Source: an uncultured Bacilli bacterium (GTDB lineage: Bacteria; Bacillota_I; Bacilli_A; Izemoplasmatales; UBA1188). From it: a stretch of DNA of 64,000 nt. The translations under genes and the position numbers were made by a program. Where the stretch lies: NCBI GenBank assembly GCA_905235635.1, contig CAJOMC010000007.1, forward strand, positions 62,001-126,000. Reading direction: 5' to 3'. Shown in pieces: positions 45,633 to 54,393 of this stretch. Every line of letters begins with the position of its first letter. Position 1 is the first letter of the stretch. The notes under the pieces are model-generated. The model was not told the DNA's origin, searched no databases, and saw only the letters and a list, made by a program, of their open reading frames with translations.

Positions 45633-46175
45633 ATTTTAAATTTATTTGAACTAAACGACTTTGAATTATTTTATCTAGCGAAAGAGAGAGACTCTATCGC
45701 ACTTGATTTAATTATAAAAAAATACTCTATCTTCATATCCAAAATGATATGTGATTTTCATATACGAAATGAATATGATGATGCATATCAAGAATCTTTA
45801 ATTCTTCTTTATGATGCTTTTTTGAAATATGATATAAATTCAAAATATCCTTTTTACTCGTATTTTAAAAAGAGTTTAAGAAACAGACTAATAGATTTTA
45901 AAAAGAAATATAGTAATTCTTTCATCACATATGAATCAGATTACAATCTTCCTATTTTCAAAGAAGAAACAGAACTAGATTACGAAAGAGAATTGACTTT
46001 GCCTTTATCAATACTAAATACAAAACAGAGGAAAATACTTGAATTAAGATACATTGAAGGCAAGAGCCCTAAAGAAATTGCTGAAATCTATGGTGTTAAT
46101 ATTAGAAATATCTATTCAACAATTCATACAGCCAAGGTAAAACTTAGAAGTAGATTATGTGAAGAAAACGATTAA
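45633..46175 (+). CDS. sigH: SigH-like RNA polymerase sigma factor with probable ATT start
   Basis: 180 residues when read from ATT 45633. The residues before the first ATG (45744), such as NDFELFYLAKERDSIALDLIIKKY, are a proper sigma region 2.1 start, so the ATG alone would cut the domain. AAGGAG at 45618-45623 is spaced 9 nt from the ATT. Region 2 follows (DDAYQESLILLYDAFLKYD), and region 4 with an HTH (RYIEGKSPKEIAEIYGVN). The neighbourhood equals sigH of Bacillus. Target promoters unknown. Confidence 0.82.
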   Translation: MLNLFELNDFELFYLAKERDSIALDLIIKKYSIFISKMICDFHIRNEYDDAYQESLILLYDAFLKYDINSKYPFYSYFKKSLRNRLIDFKKKYSNSFITYESDYNLPIFKEETELDYERELTLPLSILNTKQRKILELRYIEGKSPKEIAEIYGVNIRNIYSTIHTAKVKLRSRLCEEND

Positions 46176-46199
46176 TTTGATTTATAAAAAAACATTTTC

Positions 46200-46228
46200 T
46201 TGACATAATTAGTTTATATTTATAAAAT
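46200..46228 (+). promoter_or_regulatory. Promoter of rpmG-secE-nusG
   Basis: TTGACA (46200-46205), a 17-nt spacer and TAAAAT (46223-46228). Confidence 0.8.
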
Positions 46229-46253
46229 AATTATCTAGTGGAGTGTAAAGAAT

Positions 46254-46400
46254 ATGAGAATTAAAATCATATTAGTGTGCTCTGAGTGTAACTCAAGAAA
46301 CTACACTATATTCAAAAATACAGCAAACAAAGATAGATTTGAATTAGTAAAATATTGCCGCGTTTGTGGCAAACGCACTCTACATAAAGAAAGCAAATAG
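46254..46400 (+). CDS. rpmG: 50S ribosomal protein L33
   Basis: 48 residues with two zinc pairs C9-x2-C12 and C35-x2-C38 ([19 protein letters not shown]). GGAG lies 9 nt before ATG 46254. First of the rpmG-secE-nusG group. Confidence 0.94.
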   Translation: MRIKIILVCSECNSRNYTIFKNTANKDRFELVKYCRVCGKRTLHKESK

Positions 46401-46412
46401 TGAGGAATAGTT

Positions 46413-46889
46413 ATGGAGAAAGATACTTCTACAAAAGCTAGAAAAGAAAAAGAATTAACTGCATCTAAACGTGTTTGGCAGTTCGTTAAAGAAGACCATC
46501 CTTTTGAAAACTGGTTACTTCTTGTACTTGCCACTGTACTTTTAGTTATTTCACTTTACATCTTAATCGCTGCAGCATCAGATAATAATTCATTTGCTGA
46601 CACATATTTTAATATCTCAGATTCTGGCTGGGCTATATTTGATGCTACTTGGAAAGTTATTCTTATTTCCTCTCTTATTGTTGCTTTATCAGTTGGTGTT
46701 ATTGTTTTTTGTTTATGGCCTATTTTCACACCTTCATTCAAAGAATTGAAGAACGTTAAATGGACTGACAAAAAAACTTTATTTAAGAACTCTTTAATTG
46801 TTTTACTATTCATTGGTTTCTTAACTGGATTATTCTATCTATTCAACTTTGGCCTTGTACCACTTTATAATCTAATCTTTGGAGCTTAA
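46413..46889 (+). CDS. secE: Preprotein translocase subunit SecE with extra N-terminal membrane part
   Basis: 158 residues. The last third is SecE: an amphipathic helix PSFKELKNVKWTDKKTL, then one membrane segment. Ahead of it are two further membrane helices (about 34-53 and 80-107) joined by an exposed loop with NNSFADTYF. Most Firmicutes SecE have one helix in about 60 residues; E. coli has three in 127. Position between rpmG and nusG supports the call. Confidence 0.88.
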   Translation: MEKDTSTKARKEKELTASKRVWQFVKEDHPFENWLLLVLATVLLVISLYILIAAASDNNSFADTYFNISDSGWAIFDATWKVILISSLIVALSVGVIVFCLWPIFTPSFKELKNVKWTDKKTLFKNSLIVLLFIGFLTGLFYLFNFGLVPLYNLIFGA

Positions 46890-46894
46890 TTATT

Positions 46895-47449
46895 ATGGCA
46901 AACAATAAAAAACGTTGGTACATCGTTCAAACCTCATCTGGGAAAGAAGATGTTGTCGCAAGAGACATCATGTCACGTGCACACTCTTTAGACCAAGATA
47001 ACTATATCTTTGATGCTTTTAGCCCAGATTCAATTGAACTTGTTGAAAAAGTAGATAAGAAAAACGGAACTAAGACTACAGTTGAAAAAAGAACTAAAGA
47101 ATACCCTGGATATGTATTTGTTGAAATGATTGATACATCAGATTCATGGTGGGTAGTCAGAAACACTCCAAATGTAACCGGATTCCTTGGATCATCAGGT
47201 AATAAAACTAGACCTGTTCCAGTAGATGAAGGTGAAATGGAAAATGTGCTAAGAAGAGCTGGCAAGATTGTTGATACAATTAATTTCCAAATTGGCGATA
47301 GCGTAACTATTACTGAGGGTAACTTTAAGGATAGAACAGGAACTGTTGACGATATTAATTTTGAAAACAAGTCTGTAACTGTTATTATCGACTTCTTCGG
47401 AAAATCAACACCAATTACTGTTGGTATTGATGAAGTAGAAGCTAACTAA
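46895..47449 (+). CDS. nusG: Transcription elongation/antitermination factor NusG
   Basis: Couples RNA polymerase to ribosomes and modulates pausing. 184 residues: NGN domain with KKRWYIVQTSSGKED and YPGYVFVEM, then the KOW motif (about 130-160, GDSVTITEGNFKDRTG). It follows secE by 5 nt and ends at a terminator. Confidence 0.96.
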   Translation: MANNKKRWYIVQTSSGKEDVVARDIMSRAHSLDQDNYIFDAFSPDSIELVEKVDKKNGTKTTVEKRTKEYPGYVFVEMIDTSDSWWVVRNTPNVTGFLGSSGNKTRPVPVDEGEMENVLRRAGKIVDTINFQIGDSVTITEGNFKDRTGTVDDINFENKSVTVIIDFFGKSTPITVGIDEVEAN

Positions 47450-47458
47450 TTAATTAAT

Positions 47459-47488
47459 AAAGACCACTCTCTGATAGGGGTCTTTTTT
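47459..47488 (+). terminator. Terminator after nusG
   Basis: AAAGACC / GGTCTTT with a 13-nt loop and six T's. Confidence 0.87.
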
Positions 47489-47502
47489 ATGTGAGGTGCA
47501 TT

Positions 47503-49212
47503 ATGCAAAAAAAGCTTTCAGAGCTTAAGACAATAGATGCTAAAAATTTTATCAAAATGATAGAATATGGCGTCTTAAATCTTAAAAAACACTATCAAGA
47601 AGTGAATGATTTAAACGTTTTCCCAGTGCCTGATGGAGATACTGGAATTAACATGAGAAGAACTATAGAAACAGGATACGATGCTATTCAAACATATGAA
47701 GGAAGTAACGTTTCAGAAGCTGCATCTATGATGGCTAAAGGTGCATTGCTTGGTGCCCGTGGTAACTCTGGTGTTATATTATCTCAAATATTTAGAGGTT
47801 TTTCATATGGTGTTGGATGTAAGAAGATTTTAACTGTCCCGGGATTAAACATTGCTTTAAGAGCTGCAGTTAAAAAAGCTTACTCGTCTGTGAACAACCC
47901 TGTAGAAGGTACAATTTTAACTGTTTTAAGAGAATCAGTTAAAGCCGCAGGTAGAAATACCACATGTACTGTAGCTCAATATCTAAAGAACTTAGTAGAT
48001 CAAGCCAAGATTACTCTTGATAAAACTATTGATATGATGGATGTTTTAAAAGAAGCCGGAGTGATTGACTCAGGTGGTGCAGGATATTACTACATCATTC
48101 AAGGTTTTATGTTCTATTTTAATGATATGACAATTGATGAAATAGATAAGCCAGGCATGAGTGTATATGATGAGGCAACCCCTCATGAAAAAACTACTCA
48201 ACTTGATCTATCTTTATTTAATGAAGATTCGGTTCTTGACTATGGATACTGTACAGAATTTATGATTCAACTACAAACCTCAAAAGTTGGTAACGTTAGT
48301 GAATTTAATGAACAAACAGTAATAGATTATCTAGAAACTCAAGGTGATTCTATTGTATGTTTCAAGGATGGTTCAATCATTAAAACACATGTTCATACAA
48401 AAGATCCAGGTGCTGTTTTATCTTACGTAAGACGTTGGGGTGAATTTTTAACAGTAAAAATTGAAAATATGTCTCTCCAACACAATAATGTGGTCGCAAA
48501 AGAGAAGGCTGAACTTGATGAAAAGATGACCCACAAAGAATATGGCTCTGTTGCCGTATGTCAAGGCGAGGGAATAAAGGCAGCTTTTAAAGAAGTTGGT
48601 GTTGATAAAATTATTGATGGCGGACAAACTATGAATCCATCAAGCGAAGATTTTATCAAATGCTTTGAAAAAATGAATTGTGACAACATTGTTGTACTTC
48701 CTAATAACTCAAATATAATTATGGCTGCTGAACAAGCCGCTCAAATATTTGAAGAAAAAAACCCTAACATAAAAGTTATGGTTATTAAAACAAAATCAGT
48801 AGCTCAAGGCTTCCTTGCTGCTAACATGTTCCTCCTTGATGGATTAACATATGATGAAGTTCAAGAGAATATATATTCCGCAATAGAAAATGTTTCTTCG
48901 CTTGAGTTAACCACAGCCACAAGAAGCACTACTATAAATAATATAAAAGTATATAAGGATCAATTCATTGGTATTTTAGATCACAGTTTAGTTGCATGTG
49001 ATAAATCACTAGTTGATTGTTTATCTAAATCACTTAATGTATTAAAGGAAAACAAAGCTGTTGATGGCGTTATCCTAATATACGGAAAAGATTGTAGTAC
49101 AGATACTAGAAATCAAGTAGTAGAAAATGTCAAAAATGCCCTACCATATGTTGAAATTAGTGAGGTAGATGGCGGACAAGACATTTATCCTCTCAATATA
49201 GCATTATTCTAA
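47503..49212 (+). CDS. fakA: Fatty acid kinase catalytic subunit FakA (DAK/YloV family)
   Basis: Phosphorylates FakB-bound fatty acids to acyl-phosphate, which feeds PlsX/PlsY. 569 residues: N-terminal DhaL-type ATP domain with NVFPVPDGDTGINM (Mg-binding aspartates), and a C-terminal part that docks FakB. The ATG at 47503 follows GAGGTG; the in-frame GTG at 47491 contains the ribosome binding site itself. FakB is not in the window. Confidence 0.9.
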   Translation: MQKKLSELKTIDAKNFIKMIEYGVLNLKKHYQEVNDLNVFPVPDGDTGINMRRTIETGYDAIQTYEGSNVSEAASMMAKGALLGARGNSGVILSQIFRGFSYGVGCKKILTVPGLNIALRAAVKKAYSSVNNPVEGTILTVLRESVKAAGRNTTCTVAQYLKNLVDQAKITLDKTIDMMDVLKEAGVIDSGGAGYYYIIQGFMFYFNDMTIDEIDKPGMSVYDEATPHEKTTQLDLSLFNEDSVLDYGYCTEFMIQLQTSKVGNVSEFNEQTVIDYLETQGDSIVCFKDGSIIKTHVHTKDPGAVLSYVRRWGEFLTVKIENMSLQHNNVVAKEKAELDEKMTHKEYGSVAVCQGEGIKAAFKEVGVDKIIDGGQTMNPSSEDFIKCFEKMNCDNIVVLPNNSNIIMAAEQAAQIFEEKNPNIKVMVIKTKSVAQGFLAANMFLLDGLTYDEVQENIYSAIENVSSLELTTATRSTTINNIKVYKDQFIGILDHSLVACDKSLVDCLSKSLNVLKENKAVDGVILIYGKDCSTDTRNQVVENVKNALPYVEISEVDGGQDIYPLNIALF

Positions 49213-49213
49213 T

Positions 49214-49888
49214 ATGATAAAGTGTGCAATATTTGATCTTGATGGCACACTAGTAGATTCAATGTCCTATTGGGAAAAAGCCCCAATAGAGTTTTCCTTA
49301 AGAAAAAACATTGAACCTGAAGAGAAATTAAGCGACACATTTTTATCAATGTCGCTATTTTCTTTCTCTAAGTACTTTAAAGAAAAGTACCATCTAGAAG
49401 ATACTATTGATTCAATTATGTCTGAGATAGACTCTATCATGGAAGTCCATTATGTAAGAGATATAAATGTTAAAAAAGGCATGTTTGATTTGATAGAGAT
49501 GTTGGATAAGGAAAATGTCAAATTGGCCATCGCAACTCAAACAGATAAATACCTAGTTGAAAAGGTACTTAAGAAGACTGGTTTAGATAAATATTTCTCT
49601 TTCATATTAACCTGTGGTGAGGTTGGTGAAGCTAAATCATCACCACTAGTTTATGAAGGTTGTGCAAACCACTTCAATATTCCGTACAATAAAACTCTTG
49701 TCTTTGAAGATTTGCCCTATGGAATAGAATCATCAAAAAAGAAAGGCTTTATCACGATTGGACTTTTTGATGTTCCATCAATTAAACATCAAGAGCGTAT
49801 AAAAGAAAGCGCAGATTACTATTTTTTAGAGATGAATTCTGACTCAATTAAATTCATTGAAAAATTAGTAAAAAAATCGCTTGACTAA
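49214..49888 (+). CDS. HAD-superfamily hydrolase (beta-phosphoglucomutase-like)
   Basis: 224 residues with motif I DLDGTLVDS (D8 nucleophile), a helical cap, motif II near ATQTD and motif III/IV FEDLPYGIESSKKKG. A phosphatase or phosphoglucomutase; the substrate is not predictable. It follows fakA by 1 nt. The rplK promoter is inside its last codons. Confidence 0.85.
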   Translation: MIKCAIFDLDGTLVDSMSYWEKAPIEFSLRKNIEPEEKLSDTFLSMSLFSFSKYFKEKYHLEDTIDSIMSEIDSIMEVHYVRDINVKKGMFDLIEMLDKENVKLAIATQTDKYLVEKVLKKTGLDKYFSFILTCGEVGEAKSSPLVYEGCANHFNIPYNKTLVFEDLPYGIESSKKKGFITIGLFDVPSIKHQERIKESADYYFLEMNSDSIKFIEKLVKKSLD

Positions 49889-49909
49889 TATAAACCCATA
49901 TTATAGAAT
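49881..49909 (+). promoter_or_regulatory. Promoter of rplK
   Basis: TTGACT (49881-49886), a 17-nt spacer and TAGAAT (49904-49909). The -35 overlaps the end of the HAD gene. Confidence 0.65.
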
Positions 49910-49929
49910 AATAGAGCGTGTTTTATAAT

Positions 49930-49965
49930 GCGTGTGGGAGAACCAAAGGTTCAGTGACCACAACA
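49930..49965 (+). promoter_or_regulatory. rplK leader hairpin, candidate ribosomal-protein autoregulatory site
   Basis: TGTGG / CCACA outer stem (49933-49937 with 49958-49962) and GAACC / GGTTC inner stem (49940-49944 with 49948-49952). A similar GTGTGGGAG ... ACCACA arrangement precedes rplK in other Firmicutes. L1 is the known repressor of this operon in E. coli. Confidence 0.5.
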
Positions 49966-49984
49966 TGATAAGGAGGCATTCATC

Positions 49985-50410
49985 ATGGCAAAACAAGTTA
50001 AAACTATTATCAAGTTGCAACTTCCTGGTGGAAAAGCTACACCAGCTCCACCTGTAGGACCTGCACTTGGACCAGCGGGCGTTAATGCCGGTCAATTCGT
50101 TCAACAGTTCAATGATAGAACTAAAGACATGATTGGTTGGACTATCCCTGTTGTTATCAGCGTTTATGATGATAGAACTTTCACTTTCATTACTAAAACT
50201 CCTCCAGCAAGCGACCTATTAAGAAAAGCTGCAGGAATTGAAAAGGGTGCTCATAACCCTAGTAAAGAAACAGTAGGTACTATTACTCGTGCTCAATTAA
50301 AAGAGATCGCTGAAAAGAAAATGCCTGATCTCAATGCTAATGACGTCGAAGCTGCTATGAAAATCATCGAGGGCTCTGCCCGTCAGATGGGAATCAAGGT
50401 AGAAGGCTAG
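49985..50410 (+). CDS. rplK: 50S ribosomal protein L11
   Basis: 141 residues, forming the GTPase-centre stalk base. It has the Pro-rich N-terminal [21 protein letters not shown] and a C-terminal rRNA-binding domain. A strong AAGGAGG. First of rplK-rplA. Confidence 0.97.
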   Translation: MAKQVKTIIKLQLPGGKATPAPPVGPALGPAGVNAGQFVQQFNDRTKDMIGWTIPVVISVYDDRTFTFITKTPPASDLLRKAAGIEKGAHNPSKETVGTITRAQLKEIAEKKMPDLNANDVEAAMKIIEGSARQMGIKVEG

Positions 50411-50463
50411 TTAGTAAAAATGAGTGGAAGGATTAACCGTTATTACCACAAAGGAGAAAGATT

Positions 50464-51141
50464 ATGAAGAAAGGCAAAAAGTATTTAGAAGCTCAAGCTC
50501 AAGTTGATTCTACTAAGGTATACTCTATTGAAGAAGCTGTTGCTTTAGTTAAGAAAGTTCATTACGAAAAGTTTGATGCTACAGTGGAATTAGCATTCCG
50601 CCTCAACCTAGACCCTCGTAAAGCTGAACAAAACTTAAGAGGTGCATTCGTTCTTCCTAACGGAACTGGTAAAACTAAGAAAGTACTAGTATTCGCTAAG
50701 GGTGATGCAGCTGAAGCTGCTAAGAACGCTGGCGCTGATTATGTTGGTGAACAAGATTATGTTCAAAAGATAGCTGATGGCTGGATGGATTTCGATACTG
50801 TTATCGCTACCCCTGATATGATGGGCGTTATCGGTAGACTAGGTCGTGTTCTTGGTCCTAGAGGACTCATGCCAAACCCTAAAACTGGTACAGTTACAAA
50901 CGATGTAGCAAAAGCTATCGCTGACGTAAAAGCTGGTAAGGTTGAATACCGTGTTGACAAAGTTGGTAATATTTTAATGGGAGTTGGAAAAGTTTCTTTC
51001 TCAGATGAAAAGTTAGTTGAAAACATTGCGTTCGCAGTTGACTACATCTCAAAACTTAAACCAACAACTGTTAAAGGTACATTTGTCAAAAACATTACTA
51101 TTTCCTCTACTATGGGTCCTGGTGTAAAGATCCAAGGTTAG
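50464..51141 (+). CDS. rplA: 50S ribosomal protein L1
   Basis: 225 residues, two-domain L1 stalk protein with [21 protein letters not shown]. The 53-nt gap after rplK holds a GTGG ... CCAC hairpin (50424-50449) that may echo the leader upstream. Confidence 0.97.
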   Translation: MKKGKKYLEAQAQVDSTKVYSIEEAVALVKKVHYEKFDATVELAFRLNLDPRKAEQNLRGAFVLPNGTGKTKKVLVFAKGDAAEAAKNAGADYVGEQDYVQKIADGWMDFDTVIATPDMMGVIGRLGRVLGPRGLMPNPKTGTVTNDVAKAIADVKAGKVEYRVDKVGNILMGVGKVSFSDEKLVENIAFAVDYISKLKPTTVKGTFVKNITISSTMGPGVKIQG

Positions 51142-51164
51142 GAAACTCAAAATCGAATATTTAT

Positions 51165-51270
51165 TCTAAGATAGCTGGTGTGCTTAAGCACTTAATTTCC
51201 CGCTGAGAAGTCAAGGATAAAATGTTTAATTTTTAGCCTCTTTCTCGCGAGATGAAAGAGGTTTTATTAT
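51165..51270 (+). promoter_or_regulatory. L10 leader (L10/L12 autoregulation) with attenuator
   Basis: The conserved kink-turn part AAGATAGCTGGTG ... TTAATTTCCCGCTGAG (51168-51207) matches the Firmicutes L10 leader. It is followed by a terminator, CCTCTTTC / GAAAGAGG (51237-51244 with 51254-51261) plus T-tail. Bound L10(L12)4 is expected to promote termination before rplJ. Confidence 0.88.
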
Positions 51271-51285
51271 TATTTAGGAGATTAT

Positions 51286-51804
51286 ATGGCTAATCAAAAG
51301 TATATTAATTTAAAGTCTGAAGCCGTAGATGATCTTGCTAAGAAGATGGCAGAAGCTAAGTCTTACGTTCTATGCGAGTACGCAGGACTTACTGTTCAAA
51401 AGATGGAAGAATTAAGAGCAATCTTAAGAAAAGAAAATTGTGTGTTAAAGGTCGCAACAAACAATACCATCAAGAGAGCATCTGCTAAAGACGGCTTTGA
51501 TCAATTAAAAGATACTGAAGGACCTTCATGTATCGTTATGTCTTATGGTGAATCAGTAGATGGACCTAGAATTCTATCTCAATTCGCTAAGAAGAACAAA
51601 CAACTTGTTGTTAAAGATGGTGTAGTTGATAGACAATATTTTGACAAGAAACAAATGGCTCAAATCGCTCAATTACCTTCAAAACAAGTATTACTCGCTA
51701 TGGTAGCTGGTGGATTATATCAACCTCTACAACAATTAGCTCTTGGCCTTAATATGATTGCAAACGGCGAGGGCACAAAAAAAGCAACTGAAGTTGCAGC
51801 ATAA
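51286..51804 (+). CDS. rplJ: 50S ribosomal protein L10
   Basis: 172 residues; anchors the L12 dimers via its C-terminal helix. N-terminal domain YAGLTVQKMEELRAILRKE is typical. Controlled by the leader upstream; operon with rplL. Confidence 0.96.
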   Translation: MANQKYINLKSEAVDDLAKKMAEAKSYVLCEYAGLTVQKMEELRAILRKENCVLKVATNNTIKRASAKDGFDQLKDTEGPSCIVMSYGESVDGPRILSQFAKKNKQLVVKDGVVDRQYFDKKQMAQIAQLPSKQVLLAMVAGGLYQPLQQLALGLNMIANGEGTKKATEVAA

Positions 51805-51824
51805 TTTAAAGGAGTTTTTAAAAA

Positions 51825-52205
51825 ATGGCAAAATTAACTAAAGAACAATTTATCGAAGCTCTTCAAGAAATGACATTACTTGAAGTTAAAGAATTAGTTG
51901 ACGCAATGAAGGAAGCTTTCGGCGTTGACCCTACTGCAGTTGCAGTTGCAGGACCTGCTCAAGCAGCAGCTGCTCCAGCTGAAGAAGAAGGACCAAAAGA
52001 AGTTAGCGTTATCTTAACTGACGCTGGCGCATCTAAAATCCCAGTAATTAAAGTTGTAAGAACTGTATTAGGTCTTGGACTTGTTGAAGCTAAAGCTATC
52101 GTTGATGCAGCTCCAAAAGCTGTTAAAGAACACATCCAAATGGATGAAGCTGAAGCAATCAAGAAACAACTTGAAGAAGCTGGCGCATCTGTAGAAATTA
52201 AGTAA
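51825..52205 (+). CDS. rplL: 50S ribosomal protein L7/L12
   Basis: 126 residues: N-terminal dimerisation part, an Ala/Pro-rich hinge ([13 protein letters not shown], 44-57), and the factor-binding C-terminal domain ([20 protein letters not shown]). Followed by a terminator. Confidence 0.97.
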   Translation: MAKLTKEQFIEALQEMTLLEVKELVDAMKEAFGVDPTAVAVAGPAQAAAAPAEEEGPKEVSVILTDAGASKIPVIKVVRTVLGLGLVEAKAIVDAAPKAVKEHIQMDEAEAIKKQLEEAGASVEIK

Positions 52206-52224
52206 TTAATACTTGATTAAATAT

Positions 52225-52253
52225 AAAACCAACCCCCGTGGTTGGTTTTATTT
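52225..52253 (+). terminator. Terminator after rplL
   Basis: AAAACCAACC / GGTTGGTTTT (52225-52234 with 52240-52249), 5-nt loop, T-tail. Confidence 0.9.
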
Positions 52254-52298
52254 TACCTAAAATATTAACAACGCACCCCACAATATCAAAAAATAAAC

Positions 52299-52327
52299 TT
52301 ATTATATATACAAAGTATATATAATAA
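52299..52327. repeat. 13-bp perfect AT-only inverted repeat
   Basis: TTATTATATATAC and GTATATATAATAA separated by AAA. It lies between the rplL terminator and the S10 promoter. Role unknown. Confidence 0.6.
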
Positions 52328-52347
52328 AAAAGTTCTAAAAATTTTTG

Positions 52348-52376
52348 TTGATTTATCTATATTATTATAATATAAT
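52348..52376 (+). promoter_or_regulatory. Promoter of the S10 operon
   Basis: TTGATT (52348-52353), a 17-nt spacer and TATAAT (52371-52376). A second overlapping TATAAT at 52366-52371 exists. Start near 52383. Confidence 0.7.
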
Positions 52377-52383
52377 AAACAAG

Positions 52384-52500
52384 CGTGCGAGTTCGCACGA
52401 CACTTGATAGGGATGTTGCTGCTACGCAAGAAGGTGTTGTTATGCTAGCAGGGAACTCCACTACCAACAAGAATATATCCAAAAAGGAAAGGAGCAACAC
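52384..52500 (+). promoter_or_regulatory. Structured S10-operon leader
   Basis: It begins with the perfect hairpin CGTGCGA-GT-TCGCACG (52384-52399). CTGCTA (52419-52424) pairs with TAGCAG (52446-52451). TGTTGCT (52414-52420) can instead pair with AGCAACA (52493-52499) right before the rpsJ ATG. The two pairings exclude each other, as in a translational switch. Confidence 0.5.
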
Positions 52501-52821
52501 ATGGCAGAAAAAATTGCATTCAGAATTAGGCTAAAGTCATACGATGCTAAGATGTTAGATCTCTGTGCACAAAGAATCGTTGATGCAGCCAAAAGAACAG
52601 GCGCAGTAGTGTCTGGTCCAATCCCTCTACCTACTGATAAGGAAGTCTTCACAGTATTAAGATCTCCACATGTCAACAAGGATTCAAGGGAACAGTTCGA
52701 AAGAAGAACTCACAAAAGACTAATCGTTATATCTCGTCCTACTAAAGCAACAGTAGACACATTATACAGATTAGATCTTCCATCTGGCGTTGATATCCAA
52801 CTCGATCAACACAACAAGTAA
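52501..52821 (+). CDS. rpsJ: 30S ribosomal protein S10
   Basis: 106 residues; [14 protein letters not shown] near the start and [29 protein letters not shown] are landmarks. It also acts as NusE in antitermination. First gene of the S10/spc operon, with AAAGGAGC before ATG. Confidence 0.97.
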   Translation: MAEKIAFRIRLKSYDAKMLDLCAQRIVDAAKRTGAVVSGPIPLPTDKEVFTVLRSPHVNKDSREQFERRTHKRLIVISRPTKATVDTLYRLDLPSGVDIQLDQHNK

Positions 52822-52833
52822 TAGGTGATAATG

Positions 52834-53460
52834 ATGAGAAAAGGATTATTAGTCAGAAAAGTAGGAATGACACAAATTTTCTTAGAAGATGGAACAATTT
52901 GTCCAGTAACTGTACTTCAAGCTGTTGAAGGAAACACAGTACTTCAAGTTAAGACATTAGAAAATGATGGTTATTCTGCATATCAATTAGGATTTGAAAC
53001 TAAGAAAGAAAGAGTTTCAACAAAATCAGAGATCGCTCATGCTAAGAAAGCTAATACTACACCAAAACGCTTTGTAGCTGAAGTTAGATCAGATGATATC
53101 ACATTAAACGTTGGAGATGTTGTTAAAGTTGATACATTCCAAAAAGGTGATTATGTAGACGTTAAAGCCACAAGTAAAGGTAAAGGATATGCTGGTCCTA
53201 TCAAATTAAATGGACAACATAGAGGACCTATGGCTCACGGTTCTAAATATCATAGAGGAATTGGTTCAATGGGCGCTATCGCTCCAAACAGAGTCTTTAA
53301 AGGAAAGAGACTTCCATCACATATGGGTGCTTGGACAAGAACTGTTCAAAACTTAACAGTAGTGGATGTTATCGCTGATAAAGATGTCATTCTAGTAAAA
53401 GGTAATGTACCTGGACCTAAGAGAGGCTTAGTATTCGTTAAGTCAGCAATTAAGAAGTAG
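52834..53460 (+). CDS. rplC: 50S ribosomal protein L3
   Basis: 208 residues from the second ATG of the pair at 52831/52834, best spaced from AGGTGAT. The central loop GPMAHGSKYHRGIGSMG reaches the peptidyl-transferase centre. An in-frame GTG at 52825 lies in the ribosome binding site. Confidence 0.96.
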   Translation: MRKGLLVRKVGMTQIFLEDGTICPVTVLQAVEGNTVLQVKTLENDGYSAYQLGFETKKERVSTKSEIAHAKKANTTPKRFVAEVRSDDITLNVGDVVKVDTFQKGDYVDVKATSKGKGYAGPIKLNGQHRGPMAHGSKYHRGIGSMGAIAPNRVFKGKRLPSHMGAWTRTVQNLTVVDVIADKDVILVKGNVPGPKRGLVFVKSAIKK

Positions 53461-53472
53461 GAGAGAAAGAAA

Positions 53473-54108
53473 ATGGCAAAATCTTCAAAAATCAATGTAT
53501 TAAATATGCAAGGCGAAGTCGTTTCATCTCTATCACTATCTAAAGAGGTATTTGCCCAAGAGTGGAATGACCAAATAATTTATGACGTAGTTAAAGCACA
53601 ACAAGCTGCAATGCGTCATGGCTCAAGCCAAACAAAGAATCGTGCAATGGTATCTGGTGGCGGAAGAAAGCCTTATAGACAAAAAGGTACTGGACATGCA
53701 CGTCAAGGAACAATTAGAGCTCCTCAATATAGAGGTGGCGGACATGTGTTCGAACTTCATCCAAGAGACTACAGCTTCACTCTTAATAGAAAGGTTAAGA
53801 GACAAGCATTAAGAATCGCTTTATCTGAAAAGTTTAAAAACGGATCATTAATCGTTCTTGATAAAGTAGTATGCGAAGAAGTTAAAACTAAGAATGCAGC
53901 TAAGTTCTTAGAAGCTGTTAAGGCAGAAGGTAAAACTTTAGTTCTCGTTAATGAAATCAACGATAACTTCGAATTATCTTTAAGAAATATCCCTACAGCT
54001 GCAATTACATTAGATTCACATGTATCTGTTTATGACATTCTATGTTCTAAAACACTAGTTGTTACAGTAGACTCAATCAAGAATCTTGAGGAGGCACTAA
54101 ATGAATAG
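53473..54108 (+). CDS. rplD: 50S ribosomal protein L4
   Basis: 211 residues. The extended loop [19 protein letters not shown] lines the exit tunnel. L4 is the S10-operon repressor in E. coli; whether it acts on the leader here is unknown. It overlaps rplW by 8 nt. Confidence 0.97.
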   Translation: MAKSSKINVLNMQGEVVSSLSLSKEVFAQEWNDQIIYDVVKAQQAAMRHGSSQTKNRAMVSGGGRKPYRQKGTGHARQGTIRAPQYRGGGHVFELHPRDYSFTLNRKVKRQALRIALSEKFKNGSLIVLDKVVCEEVKTKNAAKFLEAVKAEGKTLVLVNEINDNFELSLRNIPTAAITLDSHVSVYDILCSKTLVVTVDSIKNLEEALNE

Positions 54109-54382
54109 TTACGATATTATTATTCGTCCAATATTTACAGAAAAGAGTTATAAACTTGTTGAACAAAACAAATACACTTTCGAAGTAAATAAGAACGCAA
54201 CTAAAACTGAAATCAAAGAAGCAGTTGAAGAACTCTTCAAAGTTGAAGTTAAAAGCGTAAACATTATAAACGGTATGAAGAAAGCCAAGAGAGTCGGTAG
54301 ATACTCTGGTCAAACTAAAGCTGTATATAAGGCAATCGTTACTCTTGAAAAGGGTAGTAAGATTGATACCTATTCTAAGTAG
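54101..54382 (+). CDS. rplW: 50S ribosomal protein L23
   Basis: 93 residues at the tunnel exit, a docking site for SRP and trigger factor. [14 protein letters not shown] and [17 protein letters not shown] are typical. Overlaps rplD by 8 nt. Confidence 0.96.
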   Translation: MNSYDIIIRPIFTEKSYKLVEQNKYTFEVNKNATKTEIKEAVEELFKVEVKSVNIINGMKKAKRVGRYSGQTKAVYKAIVTLEKGSKIDTYSK

Positions 54383-54393
54383 GAGAATTGATT

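Noticed and set aside
52299-52327. AT-only inverted repeat as a terminator
   Set aside because: A good GC-containing terminator already follows rplL, and the repeat is followed by A's, not T's.
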